Assembly: GCF_000331285.1 (NCBI RefSeq)
Contig: NZ_ANFX01000022.1
Span: forward strand, 1 to 64,000
Origin: Porphyrobacter sp. AAP82
Lineage (GTDB): Bacteria; Pseudomonadota; Alphaproteobacteria; Sphingomonadales; Sphingomonadaceae
DNA length: 64,000 nt
Reading direction: 5' to 3'
Under the pieces are notes generated by a model that did no database searches, had not been told where the DNA came from, and saw only the letters and a list, made by a program, of their open reading frames with translations. Below, piece after piece: positions 1 to 15,397 of this stretch. The stretch's first letter is position 1. The number at the start of each line of letters is the position of its first letter. A program made the translations under genes and the position numbers.

Positions 1-269
1 GGCAGCGCGAGTGGCCGGACCGGAGCCGGGCTCGGTGCGCCGCTCGGCGCGGGGGTGGGGCGCGCTGCGGGAACGGCGCGGGGCGGGATGGCGATGCCGG
101 CGCGCTCGTCGGCAGGGCCGGCCGGTGCCGGGGTCGGCGAGGGGCGCGCGGGCGGCAGGCTGAAGGTCTGCTGCGCTGCCGAGGGCGCGGCGGCCAGCGT
201 CAGGAACACGGCCAGCAGCGACGCGGCAGCGGCGCGGGCGTGGGCAGGACAGAAGGGCGGACGGGTCAT
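1..269 (-). CDS. Partial secreted protein of unknown function (N-terminus only)
   Basis: The minus strand is open from an ATG at 269 to the left edge, so only about 89 residues are present. The N-terminus reads as a Sec signal peptide: basic start (MTRPP), alanine/leucine-rich core and an AxA-type site near APSAAQQ. After it comes a Pro/Ala/Thr-rich stretch with no recognisable domain, perhaps a periplasmic linker. No strong ribosome binding site precedes the ATG. Composition is consistent with real coding DNA, but the body of the protein is outside the window, so function is unknown. It is divergent from queF. Confidence 0.5.
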   Translation of the reverse strand, partial: MTRPPFCPAHARAAAASLLAVFLTLAAAPSAAQQTFSLPPARPSPTPAPAGPADERAGIAIPPRAVPAARPTPAPSGAPSPAPVRPLAL

Positions 270-432
270 GGCGCGGCGGGCTTTGGCGGAGCGGTTGAGC
301 GGGCGGGGCAGTGCGGGGGGCAAGCCATGCGCGGGCTCCGGTGAACCCGCGCTGTCTCTCCTTAGGCAGGCTGCGAGGCGCTCGTCCAGTTCCGGCCTTG
401 CACGGCCGGACGGAACGGGGCAACAGCGCGGC

Positions 433-900
433 ATGGAAAGCACACCCCCCTCTGCGGCTCCCCGGTTCCTCGGCCGCGACACGCCGCTGCCCGCCTCGCC
501 GGAGGAGGCGGTGCTCGACTACGTCCCCAACCCGCGCGCGGGGCTGACCTATCTGGTGCGGTTCGTCTCGCCCGAGTTCACCTCGCTGTGCCCGGTGACG
601 GACCAGCCCGACTTCGCGCATCTGGTGATCGACTACGTGCCGGGCGAGACCATCGTCGAGAGCAAGAGCCTCAAGCTGTTCCTCGGCTCGTTCCGCAACC
701 ACAACGGCTTCCACGAGGATGTGACGGTGGGGATCGGGGTGCGCCTGTTCGAGGAGATGCGCCCGCAATGGCTGCGCATCGGCGGCTACTGGTATCCGCG
801 CGGCGGGATCCCGATCGACGTGTTCTGGCAGTCCGGCGCGCCGCCCGAGGGCCTGTGGCTGCCCGATCAGGGCGTGCCCTCCTACCGCGGACGCGGCTAG
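433..900 (+). CDS. queF: NADPH-dependent 7-cyano-7-deazaguanine reductase QueF (unimodal type)
   Basis: QueF reduces preQ0 to preQ1 with two NADPH in queuosine biosynthesis; it is a cytosolic tunnelling-fold enzyme. The 155-residue product has the short unimodal (YkvM-like) length. Cys53 in [15 protein letters not shown] is the thioimide-forming cysteine, Asp60 follows at the usual spacing, and [16 protein letters not shown] is the QueF signature. The ATG at 433 was chosen because the family starts close to FLGRDTPLP; the frame is open far upstream, but that part is low-complexity and unlike the family. A perfect 7-bp hairpin (329-352, arms GCGCGGG/CCCGCGC) lies in the leader. I see no preQ1 riboswitch. 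No other queuosine gene is adjacent. Confidence 0.93.
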   Translation: MESTPPSAAPRFLGRDTPLPASPEEAVLDYVPNPRAGLTYLVRFVSPEFTSLCPVTDQPDFAHLVIDYVPGETIVESKSLKLFLGSFRNHNGFHEDVTVGIGVRLFEEMRPQWLRIGGYWYPRGGIPIDVFWQSGAPPEGLWLPDQGVPSYRGRG

Positions 901-909
901 AGCGGAGCG

Positions 910-2919
910 CTAGAGCCCGGGCGCGCTCAGTTCGAGCTGGACGAACTTGGGGATCGACTTGTTGGCCTCACGCCACTTGGCGAGTGGGAAGGCGCCTGCA
1001 CCCAGCGCCGCCAGCGGGATGCCGGCCTCGGCCAGCGAGTAGGGCGAGATGCGGTGGCGGGTCATGAACCCGCCGCTCCCGTCCGAGATCAGCGACGTCT
1101 CGAACTTCAGACCCTGGCTGTTCTCGGTGGCGTTGACGACCTTGCTGACCACCAGCTGCCCGTGGCCCAGATCAAGCACCACGTCGGTCCCGACCGGCAC
1201 GCCGGCAAGCCCGTTGATGCGCGCGCCGGTCTTGGAGAGGTTCCTGAGGATCACGTCGTAGTAGTGGTCCTCGTGGATCAGCCCGACCTTGCGGAAGATG
1301 GTGATGCGCTCGGCACGGTGGCGCGGCGGGCCGCTGGGGCGGAACACGCCCGAGCCCTCGGCGAACTGGGCGAGCACCTCGCCCTGGGTGATCGGCTTGG
1401 AGTAGATGAAGCCCTGCACGAGGTCCGCGCCGCGCTCCTTGACCAGCGCCAGCTCGTCCATCGCCTCGACGCCCTCGGCGACCGTCTCCATCCCCAGCGC
1501 CTTGGCGAGCGCGACGATGGCGGCGATGATCGCGGGGTTGATGTCGCCGTTCTCGGTGCAGCCGCGCACGAAGCTCTGGTCGATCTTGATCTTGTCGAAG
1601 TGCCCGTGCTTCAGATGGCCGAGACGTTGACCGCGACGCGGATCGTCTCGGGCCAGGCCAGCGCGTCGATGCAGGCCTGCTTCAGCGCAGCCTCGCCGAT
1701 GCGCACGATGAGGTCGTCGTTCTCGGCGACGGGAATGAACTGCGCCGGGCTGATGTCGCCCTCTTCGCTGTCGTGCCAGCGCAGCAGCGCCTCGAAGCAC
1801 TTGACCTCGTTGGAGACCGGATCGACCAGCGGCTGGTAGGCCAGCATCAGCTCGCCCTTGTCGACCGCATCGCGCAGGCGGTCGCCGAGCATCGCGGTCT
1901 TCGAGGCCGCATCGCGCAGTTCGCTGGTGAAAAAGCAGAAGGTGCCGCCGCGGGTCTCCTTGGCGGAATAGAGCGCCATGTCGGCCGAGCGGGTCAGCTC
2001 GTCGGCCTCCACCCCGTCATAAGGCGCGACCGCGACGCCCACCGAAGTGCCGATGATCGCACGCCGCCCGTTGATCTGGTAGGGCTGACTGACCGATTGC
2101 ACGATGCGGTTGGCCAGCTCGCCCAGCGTGCCGCGGTCGTCCAGGTCGGGCAGCAGCACCTGGAATTCGTCGCCGCCCAGGCGTCCGACCTCGCCATGGT
2201 TGCCGACGATCGAAGTGAGGCGCCGGGCGACCTGCTTGAGCAGCTCGTCGCCCGCCGGGTGGCCCATCGTGTCGTTGACCTGTTTGAAGCGGTCGAGATC
2301 GAGCATCATCAGCGCGCAGGAGCGCTGGCTGACGCGGAACGCGGCGAGCATCGCCGAGAGCCGCTCGCCCAGCTTGCGGCGGTTGGCGAGCCCGGTCAGT
2401 TCGTCGACCTGCGATTGCCGCGCGACCTGCGTTTCGTAGGCATATTGCGCCGAGATATCGACCGCGCTGCCGCGATAGCCCTGGAAATTGCCTTGCCCAT
2501 CGAGCAGGGGGGCGACCGTTCAGGCGCCACCAGCGGGTGCTGCCGCGCGCGTCGGGCACGGCGACGATCTGCTCGTCGAGCTTGGAGCGCGCCTTGAGCT
2601 TGAAGGCGAGGCTGCGCTGGGTGGGGGCACCGGCCTCCTCCTCGATATCGTTGAAGACGCGCACGAGGGGCTTGCCGATCAGGTCCCCGGCCCCCGCGCC
2701 AAGATCGGCGAGCGCGCGCTGCGAGAGGAAGGTGAGGTTGTCCTCGGCGTCGGTCGCCCAGAACATGCCGATGCCGAGTTCCTCGACCTCACCCAGCACC
2801 ACGGTACGATTGGGCGCGATGCCGCCCTTCGCCGCGCGCTTCGCGGGCGCGGCGTTTCTGGATTCGCGCAGGGTCTTGCGAAAGCCTAGCGGCATACCTC
2901 GTCCTTGCTGTGGCGTCAT
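910..2919 (-). pseudogene. Broken PAS-GGDEF-EAL-PilZ cyclic-di-GMP signalling protein
   Basis: Three overlapping minus-strand frames make one gene. First frame (from 2919; an inner ATG is at 2895): a PAS domain to about 2515 (WATDAEDNLTFLSQ to WWRLNG). Second frame: the PAS end, a GGDEF domain (GRLGGDEF near 2165-2180) and the start of an EAL domain (CFEALLRWH near 1800). Third frame: the EAL end (KIKIDQSFVRG) and a PilZ domain (RAER, NLSKTGARI), stopping at 910. The first shift fits one extra base in a C6 run at 2507-2512. The second, near 1613-1625, joins VAVNVSA directly to GHLKHG, so about 55 residues carrying the EAL ITE and DDFGTGYS metal-binding motifs are missing. It could be a true pseudogene or partly assembly error; the missing segment argues for real loss of phosphodiesterase activity. 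Confidence 0.8.
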
Positions 2920-2974
2920 TCATGGTTAGGCAACCGTTACCTACCTTAAGCCGGTCGAGATTGAGAAAGCGTTA

Positions 2975-3051
2975 CCCCCCCCCCGCGCGGCCCCCTGCGG
3001 AGCGCGCCAGACCGAGGCAGCGCAGCGGTAAAGGGCGCGGAACCCTTTACC
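2975..3051. promoter_or_regulatory. Upstream region of the 3-hydroxypropionate operon with a 9-bp-arm palindrome and a C10 tract
   Basis: The 269 nt between the broken GGDEF gene and propionyl-CoA synthase hold no gene. They contain ten consecutive C residues (2975-2984) and a perfect inverted repeat at 3027-3051 (arms GGTAAAGGG and CCCTTTACC, 7-nt spacer). No T-tract follows the palindrome, so it looks more like an operator or leader hairpin than a terminator. It lies about 140 nt before the coding start. No confident sigma-70 hexamers were found. A regulatory role is inferred from position only. Confidence 0.45.
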
Positions 3052-3188
3052 TGAAAGACCGTTGTCGGCTGGTGAGGCGCGCGCGGCATAAAGTTTCGCG
3101 CAGCGCGCTGCACTGTGTAATTTTGCTGCATGACCGCCGGCGTTCGGGATCGCGCCGCCAGTATTGTGCATGGCAAGGGGGTGGTGTC

Positions 3189-8687
<5,499 letters not shown>

Positions 8688-8792
8688 CTCACGCATTGCA
8701 TTTCTTGAAACGTTCTTCCCTCTCCTCCCCAGAGAATGAACGAAACGCAAAGCGAAGCGCGGCTTCGCGGTAATTCTGTGAGGAGAGAGCTT

Positions 8793-11700
8793 ATGGCCAA
8801 ATCGAAAGCCGCCGCCGCTGCGCCCGCCTTGCAGGGCGATGTTCCGGGCCGTCTGGCAGGCAAGATTGCCGTCGTCACCGGTGCTGCCGGCAATCTGGGC
8901 GGACATATCGTCACCCACTACCTTGCCGAAGGCGCAACCGTGGTGATGACGGGGCGCACCCCCGATCGCACCGGGGCAGCGGCCGAGGCGCTCCTCAAGG
9001 TGACCGGGGCCGATCCCGCGCGGCTCGCCACGGTGGCGCTTGATGGCGGCGATATCGCATCGGTGCGCGCCGCGATTGCCGAGGTGGTGGGGCAGTTCGG
9101 GCGGATCGACATTCTGGTAAACAACGCCGGGAGCGCCGGGCCGAAGCAACCGATCGAGAACCTGCCGCTTTCGGCCGAGGAACTCGCCGCGCTCCAGAAG
9201 ACCGGCAGCACCGACAGCGAGACCGTGGGCGACGCGCTGCGCAACATCTTCGGCGTCGCCTGGAACGTCGCGCGGGTCGCAGCCGAGCACATCCCCGAGG
9301 GCGGCTCGATCATCAACGTTTCGACCATCTTCAGCCGCACGCCCTATTACGCTCGCGCCGCCTATGTCGTCCCCAAGGCGGCGATGAACGCGTGGAGCCG
9401 CGAACTCTCGCTGGAACTCGGGCCGAAGGGCATCCGCGTCAACCTCGTCTATCCCGGCCCGATCGAGAGCGAGCGCATCCGCAACGTCTTTGCCGCCATG
9501 GACAAGGCACGCGGCGATGAGGCGGGCACCACCGCGACGCAGTTTTTCGACATGATGAGCCTCGAACGGGCCACGGGCGGCAACGACAAGGCCAAGACCT
9601 TCCCGACGCCGACCGACATCGCCACCACCTGCGTCTTTCTCGGCTCGGACGAGAGCGCGGCCTATAATGGGCACGATTTCGAGGTCACCCACGGGATGAG
9701 CGTGCGCAAGGAACAGCGCTCGACCTACCTTGCGCGCCCGACGATGCGCTCGATGGACGGCACCGGCCTTGCCGTGCTGGTCGCGGCGGGGGACGACTGG
9801 GAGGAGGCGCTCGAAATCGCGCAGGTGCAGCTGGCCTGCGGGGCCGAGGTCGTGCTCGGCCTGCCGCGCGCGGCCGATGTGGCCATCGCCGAGAAGCGCT
9901 GCGCCGCGCTCGGCCTCTCCGACAAGCTCGCGATCATCCGGTTCAGCCGCAAGGATCCCGCAGCGATGGAAGCCGCGCTCGAGGATTACACCGCGCGCGG
10001 GACGCCCGTCAGCGGCGCACTGTTCCTGCCGGCGCTGGGTGCGGGCGAGTTGTCGGGCGCGATCACTGCTGCCGACGACTCGGTCGTCGAGGCGCTGATG
10101 GATGCCGAACTCGCCGGCAACCTGGCGCTCGCGCGCACCATGAGCCGCTACTGGAAGCGCCACGACAACCTGCTCCAGCCGCCGCGCTTCGTCTTCGTCA
10201 GCCACAAGAGCGACGGCAAGGGCGACATCTACGGCCACATCCTGCGCGCCGCGACCGAACAGCTGATCCGCATCTGGCGCGACGAGAGCGAGATCGACAC
10301 CGCCCATGGCCGCCGCCGGCAGGCCGAGTGGGGCAACCAGATCGTCCGCTTCACCAACACCGAAGGCGAGAACATCCGCTTCACCGCCGGCCACGCCGCG
10401 CGCATTCTGCTGAAGGAAAGCAAGCTCGGCGAGATCACGCTCTATGTCCCCGCCAATATCGGCGAGGCGACGGGGGCGCGCAAGGCCATGCCGGGCTTCT
10501 CCGAGAATATCACCGGGCTGCATCTGGGCAAGGTCGCGCTGATCACCGGCGGTTCGGCCGGGATCGGCGGTCAGGTCGCGCGTTTGCTCGCATTGGCGGG
10601 CGGCAAGGTGATGATGGTCGCCCGGCGCGAGAGTGAGCTTGCGGTCGCGCGCGCCAGGATCGTCTCCGAACTGGAGGACATCGGTTTCGCCGGGGTCGAG
10701 CGGCGGGTGCAGACCCTCGCCAATGTCGATGTCAGCAATTTCGAGAGCCTGAAGGGCGCGGTCGACGCCACCCTCAAGGCCTTCGGACGGATCGATTACC
10801 TCATCAACAACGCAGGCGTTGCCGGCGCTGAGGACATGGTCGTCGACATGGGGGTCGACGCCTGGAACTACACGCTCGATGCCAACCTCGTGTCGAACTA
10901 CTTCCTGATGCACCACGTCGCCCCGCTGATGAAGGCGCAAGGATCGGGTTACATCCTCAACGTCTCGTCCTATTTCGGCGGGGAGAAATATCTCGCGGTC
11001 GCCTATCCCAACCGCGCTGACTATGCCGTGTCCAAAGCCGGGCAGCGCGCGATGGTCGAGAGCATGGCGCGCTATCTGGGACCCGAGGTGCAGTTCAACG
11101 CGATCGCGCCGGGCCCCGTGGATGGTGATCGCCTGTCGGGCACCGGCGGCAAGCCCGGGCTGTTCGAGCGGCGCGGCAAGCTGATCCTCGAAAACAAGCG
11201 CCTCAACGCCGTCCACGCCGCGGCGATCAAGGCGATCCGGCGCGGGGTGCGGGTCGAGGCGGTGCTGGCGCGGCTCGCGCGCAATGACACCGTCAAGATG
11301 AGCCATGACACCAACAACCCGCACGAGCTGCGCGAACTGGCGCTGGCCTGCGCGCGCGAGGGCGATGGCGCCTGCTCCTGGGACCAGTATCTGCTCACCC
11401 CCGCCATCGCGGCGGCACTGATCGGCCGCCTGCGCCAGGCGGGTCTGTTCCTCGATGCGCCCGAATGGTCCGAGCGGCCCGCCACGCCCGAAAGCGATGC
11501 CGACTGGCTGCTGCGCGTACCGCCCGAGGATGCGCCCTTCCTCCCCGCCGACAAGATCGCGGTGGAGGCGGGCAAGGTCGGCACTGGGGTCCTCTCGAAG
11601 CTCTACCTCGGCAAGATGCCGACCGAGCATGACGTGGCGCAGGCGACGGTGTTCTTCCTTGCCGACCGCGCCGTCTCGGGCGAGACCTTCATGCCCTCGG

Positions 11701-12491
11701 GCGGGCTCTCGGTCGAACGCTCGACCACCGAGCGCGAGCTGTTCGGCAGCCCCAAGCAGGAACGGCTCGACCAGATGCGCGGGAAAACGGTGTGGATCAT
11801 CGGCGAGCACTTGGCCGATTACCTCGCCGAAACCGCGCGCGCCTTCATCGAGGATTGCCATGTCGCCAATGTCGTGCTGGTCACCCGCAGCACCGAAGCC
11901 TTCGAGGCGGTCAAGGCGCAGCTCGAACCCGAGACCGCCGAGGCGCTGACCTCGCTGGTCAAGTCCGCCGACATCGAAGCCGCGATGGACGAGGCGCTGA
12001 CCTTGTGGGGCAAGCCGACGACGATCCTTTCGACCCCGATGTCGGCGCTGCCCGGCAAGCTGTTCGGCGCGGACGATCCGCTGACGCCGGAGGAGTTCCG
12101 CACCGTGGTGGCCGACAACCTCACCCACCACTTCCGCGTCTCGCGCCGCGCGTCTCTGTATGATGATTGCCAACTGGTGCTGACCAGCCCCGACGTGGCG
12201 ATGGGCGACAAGTCCCCGGCCTTCGCGCTCGCGAATTTCATCAAGACCACGCTCCACGCCTTCACCGCCACGCTCGCCGTGGAGAACGAGCGGCTGGTGC
12301 ATGATGTGCCGGTCAACCAGATCAACCTCACGCGCCGCGTGCAATCGGAAGAGCCGCGCGATCTCGATGAGCATCTCGAAGAGGTCCGCCGGTTCGCCCG
12401 CGCGGTGCTGCTGGTCGGCGCGCCGCTGCCCGATGCCGAGGATTCGCGCTACCGTGCGCGGATCTACCGCGGCATGTCGATGACGGTCTGA
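8793..12491 (+). CDS. mcr: Bifunctional malonyl-CoA reductase (malonyl-CoA to 3-hydroxypropionate)
   Basis: The enzyme reduces malonyl-CoA to malonate semialdehyde and then to 3-hydroxypropionate, using two NADPH. The 1232-residue length matches the Chloroflexus-type fusion (about 1220). There are two short-chain dehydrogenase halves. The N-terminal half has TGAAGNLG at about 29-36, Ser177, Tyr191 and Lys195 (YVVPK); in the family it does the second reduction. The C-terminal half begins near residue 579 with TGGSAGIG, has NVSS and YAVSK (Tyr744, Lys748), and does the CoA-releasing first step. Start 8793 is set by GAGGAGAG just upstream and by the family N-terminus; an ATG 57 nt earlier lacks a comparable site. 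It sits between pcs and accA, so substrate supply, reduction and product use are co-encoded. A small hairpin (CGAAGC/GCTTCG) lies in the gap after pcs. Confidence 0.96.
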   Translation: MAKSKAAAAAPALQGDVPGRLAGKIAVVTGAAGNLGGHIVTHYLAEGATVVMTGRTPDRTGAAAEALLKVTGADPARLATVALDGGDIASVRAAIAEVVGQFGRIDILVNNAGSAGPKQPIENLPLSAEELAALQKTGSTDSETVGDALRNIFGVAWNVARVAAEHIPEGGSIINVSTIFSRTPYYARAAYVVPKAAMNAWSRELSLELGPKGIRVNLVYPGPIESERIRNVFAAMDKARGDEAGTTATQFFDMMSLERATGGNDKAKTFPTPTDIATTCVFLGSDESAAYNGHDFEVTHGMSVRKEQRSTYLARPTMRSMDGTGLAVLVAAGDDWEEALEIAQVQLACGAEVVLGLPRAADVAIAEKRCAALGLSDKLAIIRFSRKDPAAMEAALEDYTARGTPVSGALFLPALGAGELSGAITAADDSVVEALMDAELAGNLALARTMSRYWKRHDNLLQPPRFVFVSHKSDGKGDIYGHILRAATEQLIRIWRDESEIDTAHGRRRQAEWGNQIVRFTNTEGENIRFTAGHAARILLKESKLGEITLYVPANIGEATGARKAMPGFSENITGLHLGKVALITGGSAGIGGQVARLLALAGGKVMMVARRESELAVARARIVSELEDIGFAGVERRVQTLANVDVSNFESLKGAVDATLKAFGRIDYLINNAGVAGAEDMVVDMGVDAWNYTLDANLVSNYFLMHHVAPLMKAQGSGYILNVSSYFGGEKYLAVAYPNRADYAVSKAGQRAMVESMARYLGPEVQFNAIAPGPVDGDRLSGTGGKPGLFERRGKLILENKRLNAVHAAAIKAIRRGVRVEAVLARLARNDTVKMSHDTNNPHELRELALACAREGDGACSWDQYLLTPAIAAALIGRLRQAGLFLDAPEWSERPATPESDADWLLRVPPEDAPFLPADKIAVEAGKVGTGVLSKLYLGKMPTEHDVAQATVFFLADRAVSGETFMPSGGLSVERSTTERELFGSPKQERLDQMRGKTVWIIGEHLADYLAETARAFIEDCHVANVVLVTRSTEAFEAVKAQLEPETAEALTSLVKSADIEAAMDEALTLWGKPTTILSTPMSALPGKLFGADDPLTPEEFRTVVADNLTHHFRVSRRASLYDDCQLVLTSPDVAMGDKSPAFALANFIKTTLHAFTATLAVENERLVHDVPVNQINLTRRVQSEEPRDLDEHLEEVRRFARAVLLVGAPLPDAEDSRYRARIYRGMSMTV

Positions 12492-12507
12492 GCCGAGCAT
12501 CGGGGGG

Positions 12508-13434
12508 ATGATCCAGTACCTGCCCTTCGAAAAGCCGATCGAGGCGCTCGACCGGCATGTGGCGGAGCTTTCCGCCCATGCCGAGGGCACCGAGGAGGCG
12601 CGGATGCTGCGCGAGCGGGCGGACAAGCTGCTCGCCGATACCTATGCGCGCCTCTCCCCGTGGGAGCGCACGCTGGTGGCCCGGCATCCGCAGCGGCCGC
12701 GTTTCGAGAAGCTGGTGGCCGGGCTGTTCAGCGCGTTCCTCTCCATCGCGGGGGATCGCACCTTCGGGGACGATCAGGCGATCATCGGCGGCTTTGCGCG
12801 CTTTGAAGGCCGCAAGGTGATGGTGATCGGCCACGTCAAGGGCGAGGACACGCCGGGGCGCCTCAAGCACAATTTCGGCATGGCCCGGCCCGAGGGCTAC
12901 CGCAAGGCGATCCGGCTGATGGAACTGGCCGATCGTTTCGGCCTGCCCGTGGTGACGCTGGTCGATACCCCCGGGGCCTTCCCCGGGGTCGACGCCGAGG
13001 CGCGCGGACAGGCCGAGGCCATCGCCCGTTCGACCGAAGCCTGCCTTGCCCTGGGCGTGCCGCTGGTCGCGGTCATCATCGGCGAGGGCGGATCGGGCGG
13101 GGCAGTGGCGCTCGCGGCGGCCAACCGCGTGCTGATGTTCGAACATGCGGTCTATTCGGTGATCTCGCCCGAAGGCTGCGCCTCGATCCTGTGGCGCAGC
13201 AGCGCCCAGGCGGCGACCGCTGCCGAGGCGATGCGGGTGACGGCGGGCGATCTGCTCAAACTGGGGGTGATCCACCGCATTGTCTACGAACCGCGCGGCG
13301 GCGCGCACCGCGATCATGGCGAGACGGTGAAGCGCCTGACGCTGGCGCTGCGCTCGGAGCTCGATACGCTGGCCGCGCTGACGCCCGCAGAGCTGCGCCG
13401 CGAGCGCGAGGAGTTTTTCCTCAGGCTCGCCTGA
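12508..13434 (+). CDS. accA: Acetyl-CoA carboxylase carboxyltransferase subunit alpha
   Basis: AccA pairs with AccD to transfer the carboxyl group from biotin to acetyl-CoA, making malonyl-CoA. The 308-residue product spans the whole family: the N-terminal helical part (IEALDRHVAEL), GHVKGEDTPGRLKHNFGM, DTPGAFPG and the GEGGSGGAVALA oxyanion-hole loop. ATG 12508 follows a G-rich site 16 nt after mcr ends, so it is almost certainly in one transcript with pcs and mcr. Placing accA here means malonyl-CoA, the substrate of malonyl-CoA reductase, is made by the same operon. Whether it is a second copy beside a housekeeping accA cannot be seen from this window. It converges with the next gene, leaving 3 nt. 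Confidence 0.95.
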   Translation: MIQYLPFEKPIEALDRHVAELSAHAEGTEEARMLRERADKLLADTYARLSPWERTLVARHPQRPRFEKLVAGLFSAFLSIAGDRTFGDDQAIIGGFARFEGRKVMVIGHVKGEDTPGRLKHNFGMARPEGYRKAIRLMELADRFGLPVVTLVDTPGAFPGVDAEARGQAEAIARSTEACLALGVPLVAVIIGEGGSGGAVALAAANRVLMFEHAVYSVISPEGCASILWRSSAQAATAAEAMRVTAGDLLKLGVIHRIVYEPRGGAHRDHGETVKRLTLALRSELDTLAALTPAELRREREEFFLRLA

Positions 13435-13437
13435 GCC

Positions 13438-14523
13438 TCAGAACAGCACGTTCGCGTAATCGATCGCGGTCCCCCCGGCGGGCAGGCTGATCCGGTCGCC
13501 ATCGCGGCTGATGCGGATCTGGCCGCCATATTCCTCTCCGGTGCCCTCGAGGAACACGCTCTCCACCATCGCGAAGGGGATCGGCGGGATGGTGTGGTAG
13601 AAGACCAGCATCCGCGCATCCGCCATCCTGGCGACTTTGGCAGCTTCGACGGGGCTGGCGTGATAGCCCGGGATATCGGCCATCACCTTGGCGATCGGCG
13701 CGGAACCGTTGCGCTGCGCCGCCTCGCGCATCCGGCCGACCAGCTTGCGGTCGAGCGCCTCGTGGAACAGCACATCGACGCCCTTGGCGGCGCGGGCAAG
13801 GCGCGGGTCGAAGGCGGTATCGCCGCTGATCGCGATTGCGCGTCCCTTGTAGTCGATGCGGTAGCCATAGGCGTCCTTGGCCGGATCGTGGCTGACGCGG
13901 ATCGCGGTGACAGTGAGCGCGCCCTTCCTCAGCACCACCACGCTATCGGTGCCGGGCGGAATGACGATTTCCTGCGGGGCCAGCCCTGCGCCGGCCAGAT
14001 CGGCGATGTCGCGGCCGTGGTGCGCGGTGCGGTAGCTCGCGTCGAGCGCATAGGCGCGGTTGAAGCCATCCGCGACACCGATGGTCCCCGGCGGTCCCGA
14101 GACCGGCAGCGGCGTGTGCCGCGCGCCCTGCACCCAGCTCTGCACCATCAGCTCGCCGAGGCCATCGAAGTGGTCGGAATGGAGGTGGGTGAGGAACAGG
14201 CGCTCGGTCTTGCCCACCGGAAAGCCCATCCGCCCGAGCACCCGCATGCTCCCCGACCCCACATCGAAGATCAGCTTCGTCTCGCCCGCGATCACCGCGA
14301 TGCAGGCGCCCGCGCGGCGCGCATCGGCCATCGGCGAGCCTGTGCCGCACAGATAGGCGTGGAGGCCGTCGGGGAGGGCGGCGCTGGGATCGGTGCCGAC
14401 ATTGGCATCGATCACCCGCCCGGCGAGATGCATCGCGATCGGCCGCTCGAAGAGCTTGAAGACCCCGGCGCCGATTGCGGCGAGGCCGAGAACGGCAAGC
14501 AGGATGTGGGCTTTGCGGCGCAT
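13438..14523 (-). CDS. Membrane-anchored MBL-fold metallo-hydrolase
   Basis: A 361-residue protein with one N-terminal hydrophobic segment (residues about 5-20, ILLAVLGLAAIGAGVF), which should act as a membrane anchor or uncleaved signal, followed by a metallo-beta-lactamase fold. The zinc signature THLHSDHFDGL is present, with ISGDTAFD and YHTIPP supplying later ligands. It resembles the tRNase Z/arylsulfatase branch of the superfamily more than beta-lactamases, but the substrate cannot be deduced. Start 14523 is 4 nt after the rlmJ stop and preceded by GGGGGAG. It is the last gene of the minus-strand run that begins at rarA. Confidence 0.85.
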   Translation of the reverse strand: MRRKAHILLAVLGLAAIGAGVFKLFERPIAMHLAGRVIDANVGTDPSAALPDGLHAYLCGTGSPMADARRAGACIAVIAGETKLIFDVGSGSMRVLGRMGFPVGKTERLFLTHLHSDHFDGLGELMVQSWVQGARHTPLPVSGPPGTIGVADGFNRAYALDASYRTAHHGRDIADLAGAGLAPQEIVIPPGTDSVVVLRKGALTVTAIRVSHDPAKDAYGYRIDYKGRAIAISGDTAFDPRLARAAKGVDVLFHEALDRKLVGRMREAAQRNGSAPIAKVMADIPGYHASPVEAAKVARMADARMLVFYHTIPPIPFAMVESVFLEGTGEEYGGQIRISRDGDRISLPAGGTAIDYANVLF

Positions 14524-14527
14524 GATG

Positions 14528-15397
14528 TCATCTCCCCCGGGGCCGGGCCGTGCGCGGCGCGCTTGCCGCGGTGTCCAGCCAGTCGGCCGTGATCTTGCCT
14601 TTATGGCCCTCTGGCGCAAGGCTTGCGCGCAGCGCCTCGAGCAGCGGCGGCAGGCCTTGCGTGAAGGCATAGGGCGGATTGACGATGAACAGCCCCGCGC
14701 CGTTGTAGATGCCCGGCTGGTCGTCATCGTAAAGCCAGTGCTCGACATTGAGGAGCTTGGGCGCCCCGATCCGGCCGAGCTTGTCCTTCCAGCGCGCATG
14801 GGCGGCGCGGTCCTTGAGCGGATACCATATCACCGTCACGCCGTGCGCCCACTTGCGCTGTGCGGCAGCGAGGGTGGCGGTGATGCGGGCGCGCTCGTCG
14901 GTCTGCTCGTAGGGCGGATCGACCACCACCAGCCCGCGCGGGGTGCGGGTCGGAAGCATCGCCAGCCACAGCTCGTAGGCATCGCGCTGGTGAATGGCGG
15001 CGGGCGTCCCGCGCATCGCGGCGCGCAAGGCGCCGGCGTCCTCGGGGTGCTTCTCGTTGAGGATCAGGCTGTCCTGCGGGCGCAGGAGCCCGGCGAGGAA
15101 GCGCGGACTGCCGGGATAGAACCGCGGTTCGGCGCCCTCGTTCACGGCGCGCACGGCGGCGCGGTAGTCATCGAGCAGCGGGTCGGCAGCGGCACAGGCG
15201 CGCAGCACGCCGCCGGCCGCCTCGCCGGTGCGCCCGGCCTCCTCGCCCGCGAGATCGTAGAGCCCGCAGCCCGCGTGGGTATCGATCAGCGTCAGCGCGC
15301 TGTCCTTGAGCTGGAGCGCGCGGACCAGCGCGATCAGCAGGGCGTGCTTGACCACGTCCGCGCTGTTGCCGGCATGGAAGGAGTGGCGGTAGTTCAT
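14528..15397 (-). CDS. rlmJ: 23S rRNA (adenine(2030)-N6)-methyltransferase RlmJ
   Basis: RlmJ methylates N6 of A2030 in 23S rRNA using SAM. The 289-residue product begins with the family signature [17 protein letters not shown], has [11 protein letters not shown] (SAM binding) and the amino-methyltransferase motif VVVDPPYE. Start 15397 overlaps the stop of the upstream pseudouridine synthase gene as ATGA, so the two rRNA modification genes are translationally coupled. The C-terminal tail ([12 protein letters not shown]) is basic and slightly longer than the family core. Confidence 0.93.
   Translation of the reverse strand: MNYRHSFHAGNSADVVKHALLIALVRALQLKDSALTLIDTHAGCGLYDLAGEEAGRTGEAAGGVLRACAAADPLLDDYRAAVRAVNEGAEPRFYPGSPRFLAGLLRPQDSLILNEKHPEDAGALRAAMRGTPAAIHQRDAYELWLAMLPTRTPRGLVVVDPPYEQTDERARITATLAAAQRKWAHGVTVIWYPLKDRAAHARWKDKLGRIGAPKLLNVEHWLYDDDQPGIYNGAGLFIVNPPYAFTQGLPPLLEALRASLAPEGHKGKITADWLDTAASAPRTARPRGR

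Noticed and set aside
55-432. Upstream extension of the queF frame
   Set aside because: Low-complexity Gly/Ala/Arg sequence unlike the family; ATG 433 gives the correct QueF length.
270-432. preQ1 riboswitch before queF
   Set aside because: A hairpin exists but I see no preQ1-I or preQ1-II consensus.
2910-3188. Upstream extension of the pcs frame to 2910
   Set aside because: Arg/Pro/Ser-rich translation crosses the C10 tract and palindrome; family similarity begins at ISVDTLL.
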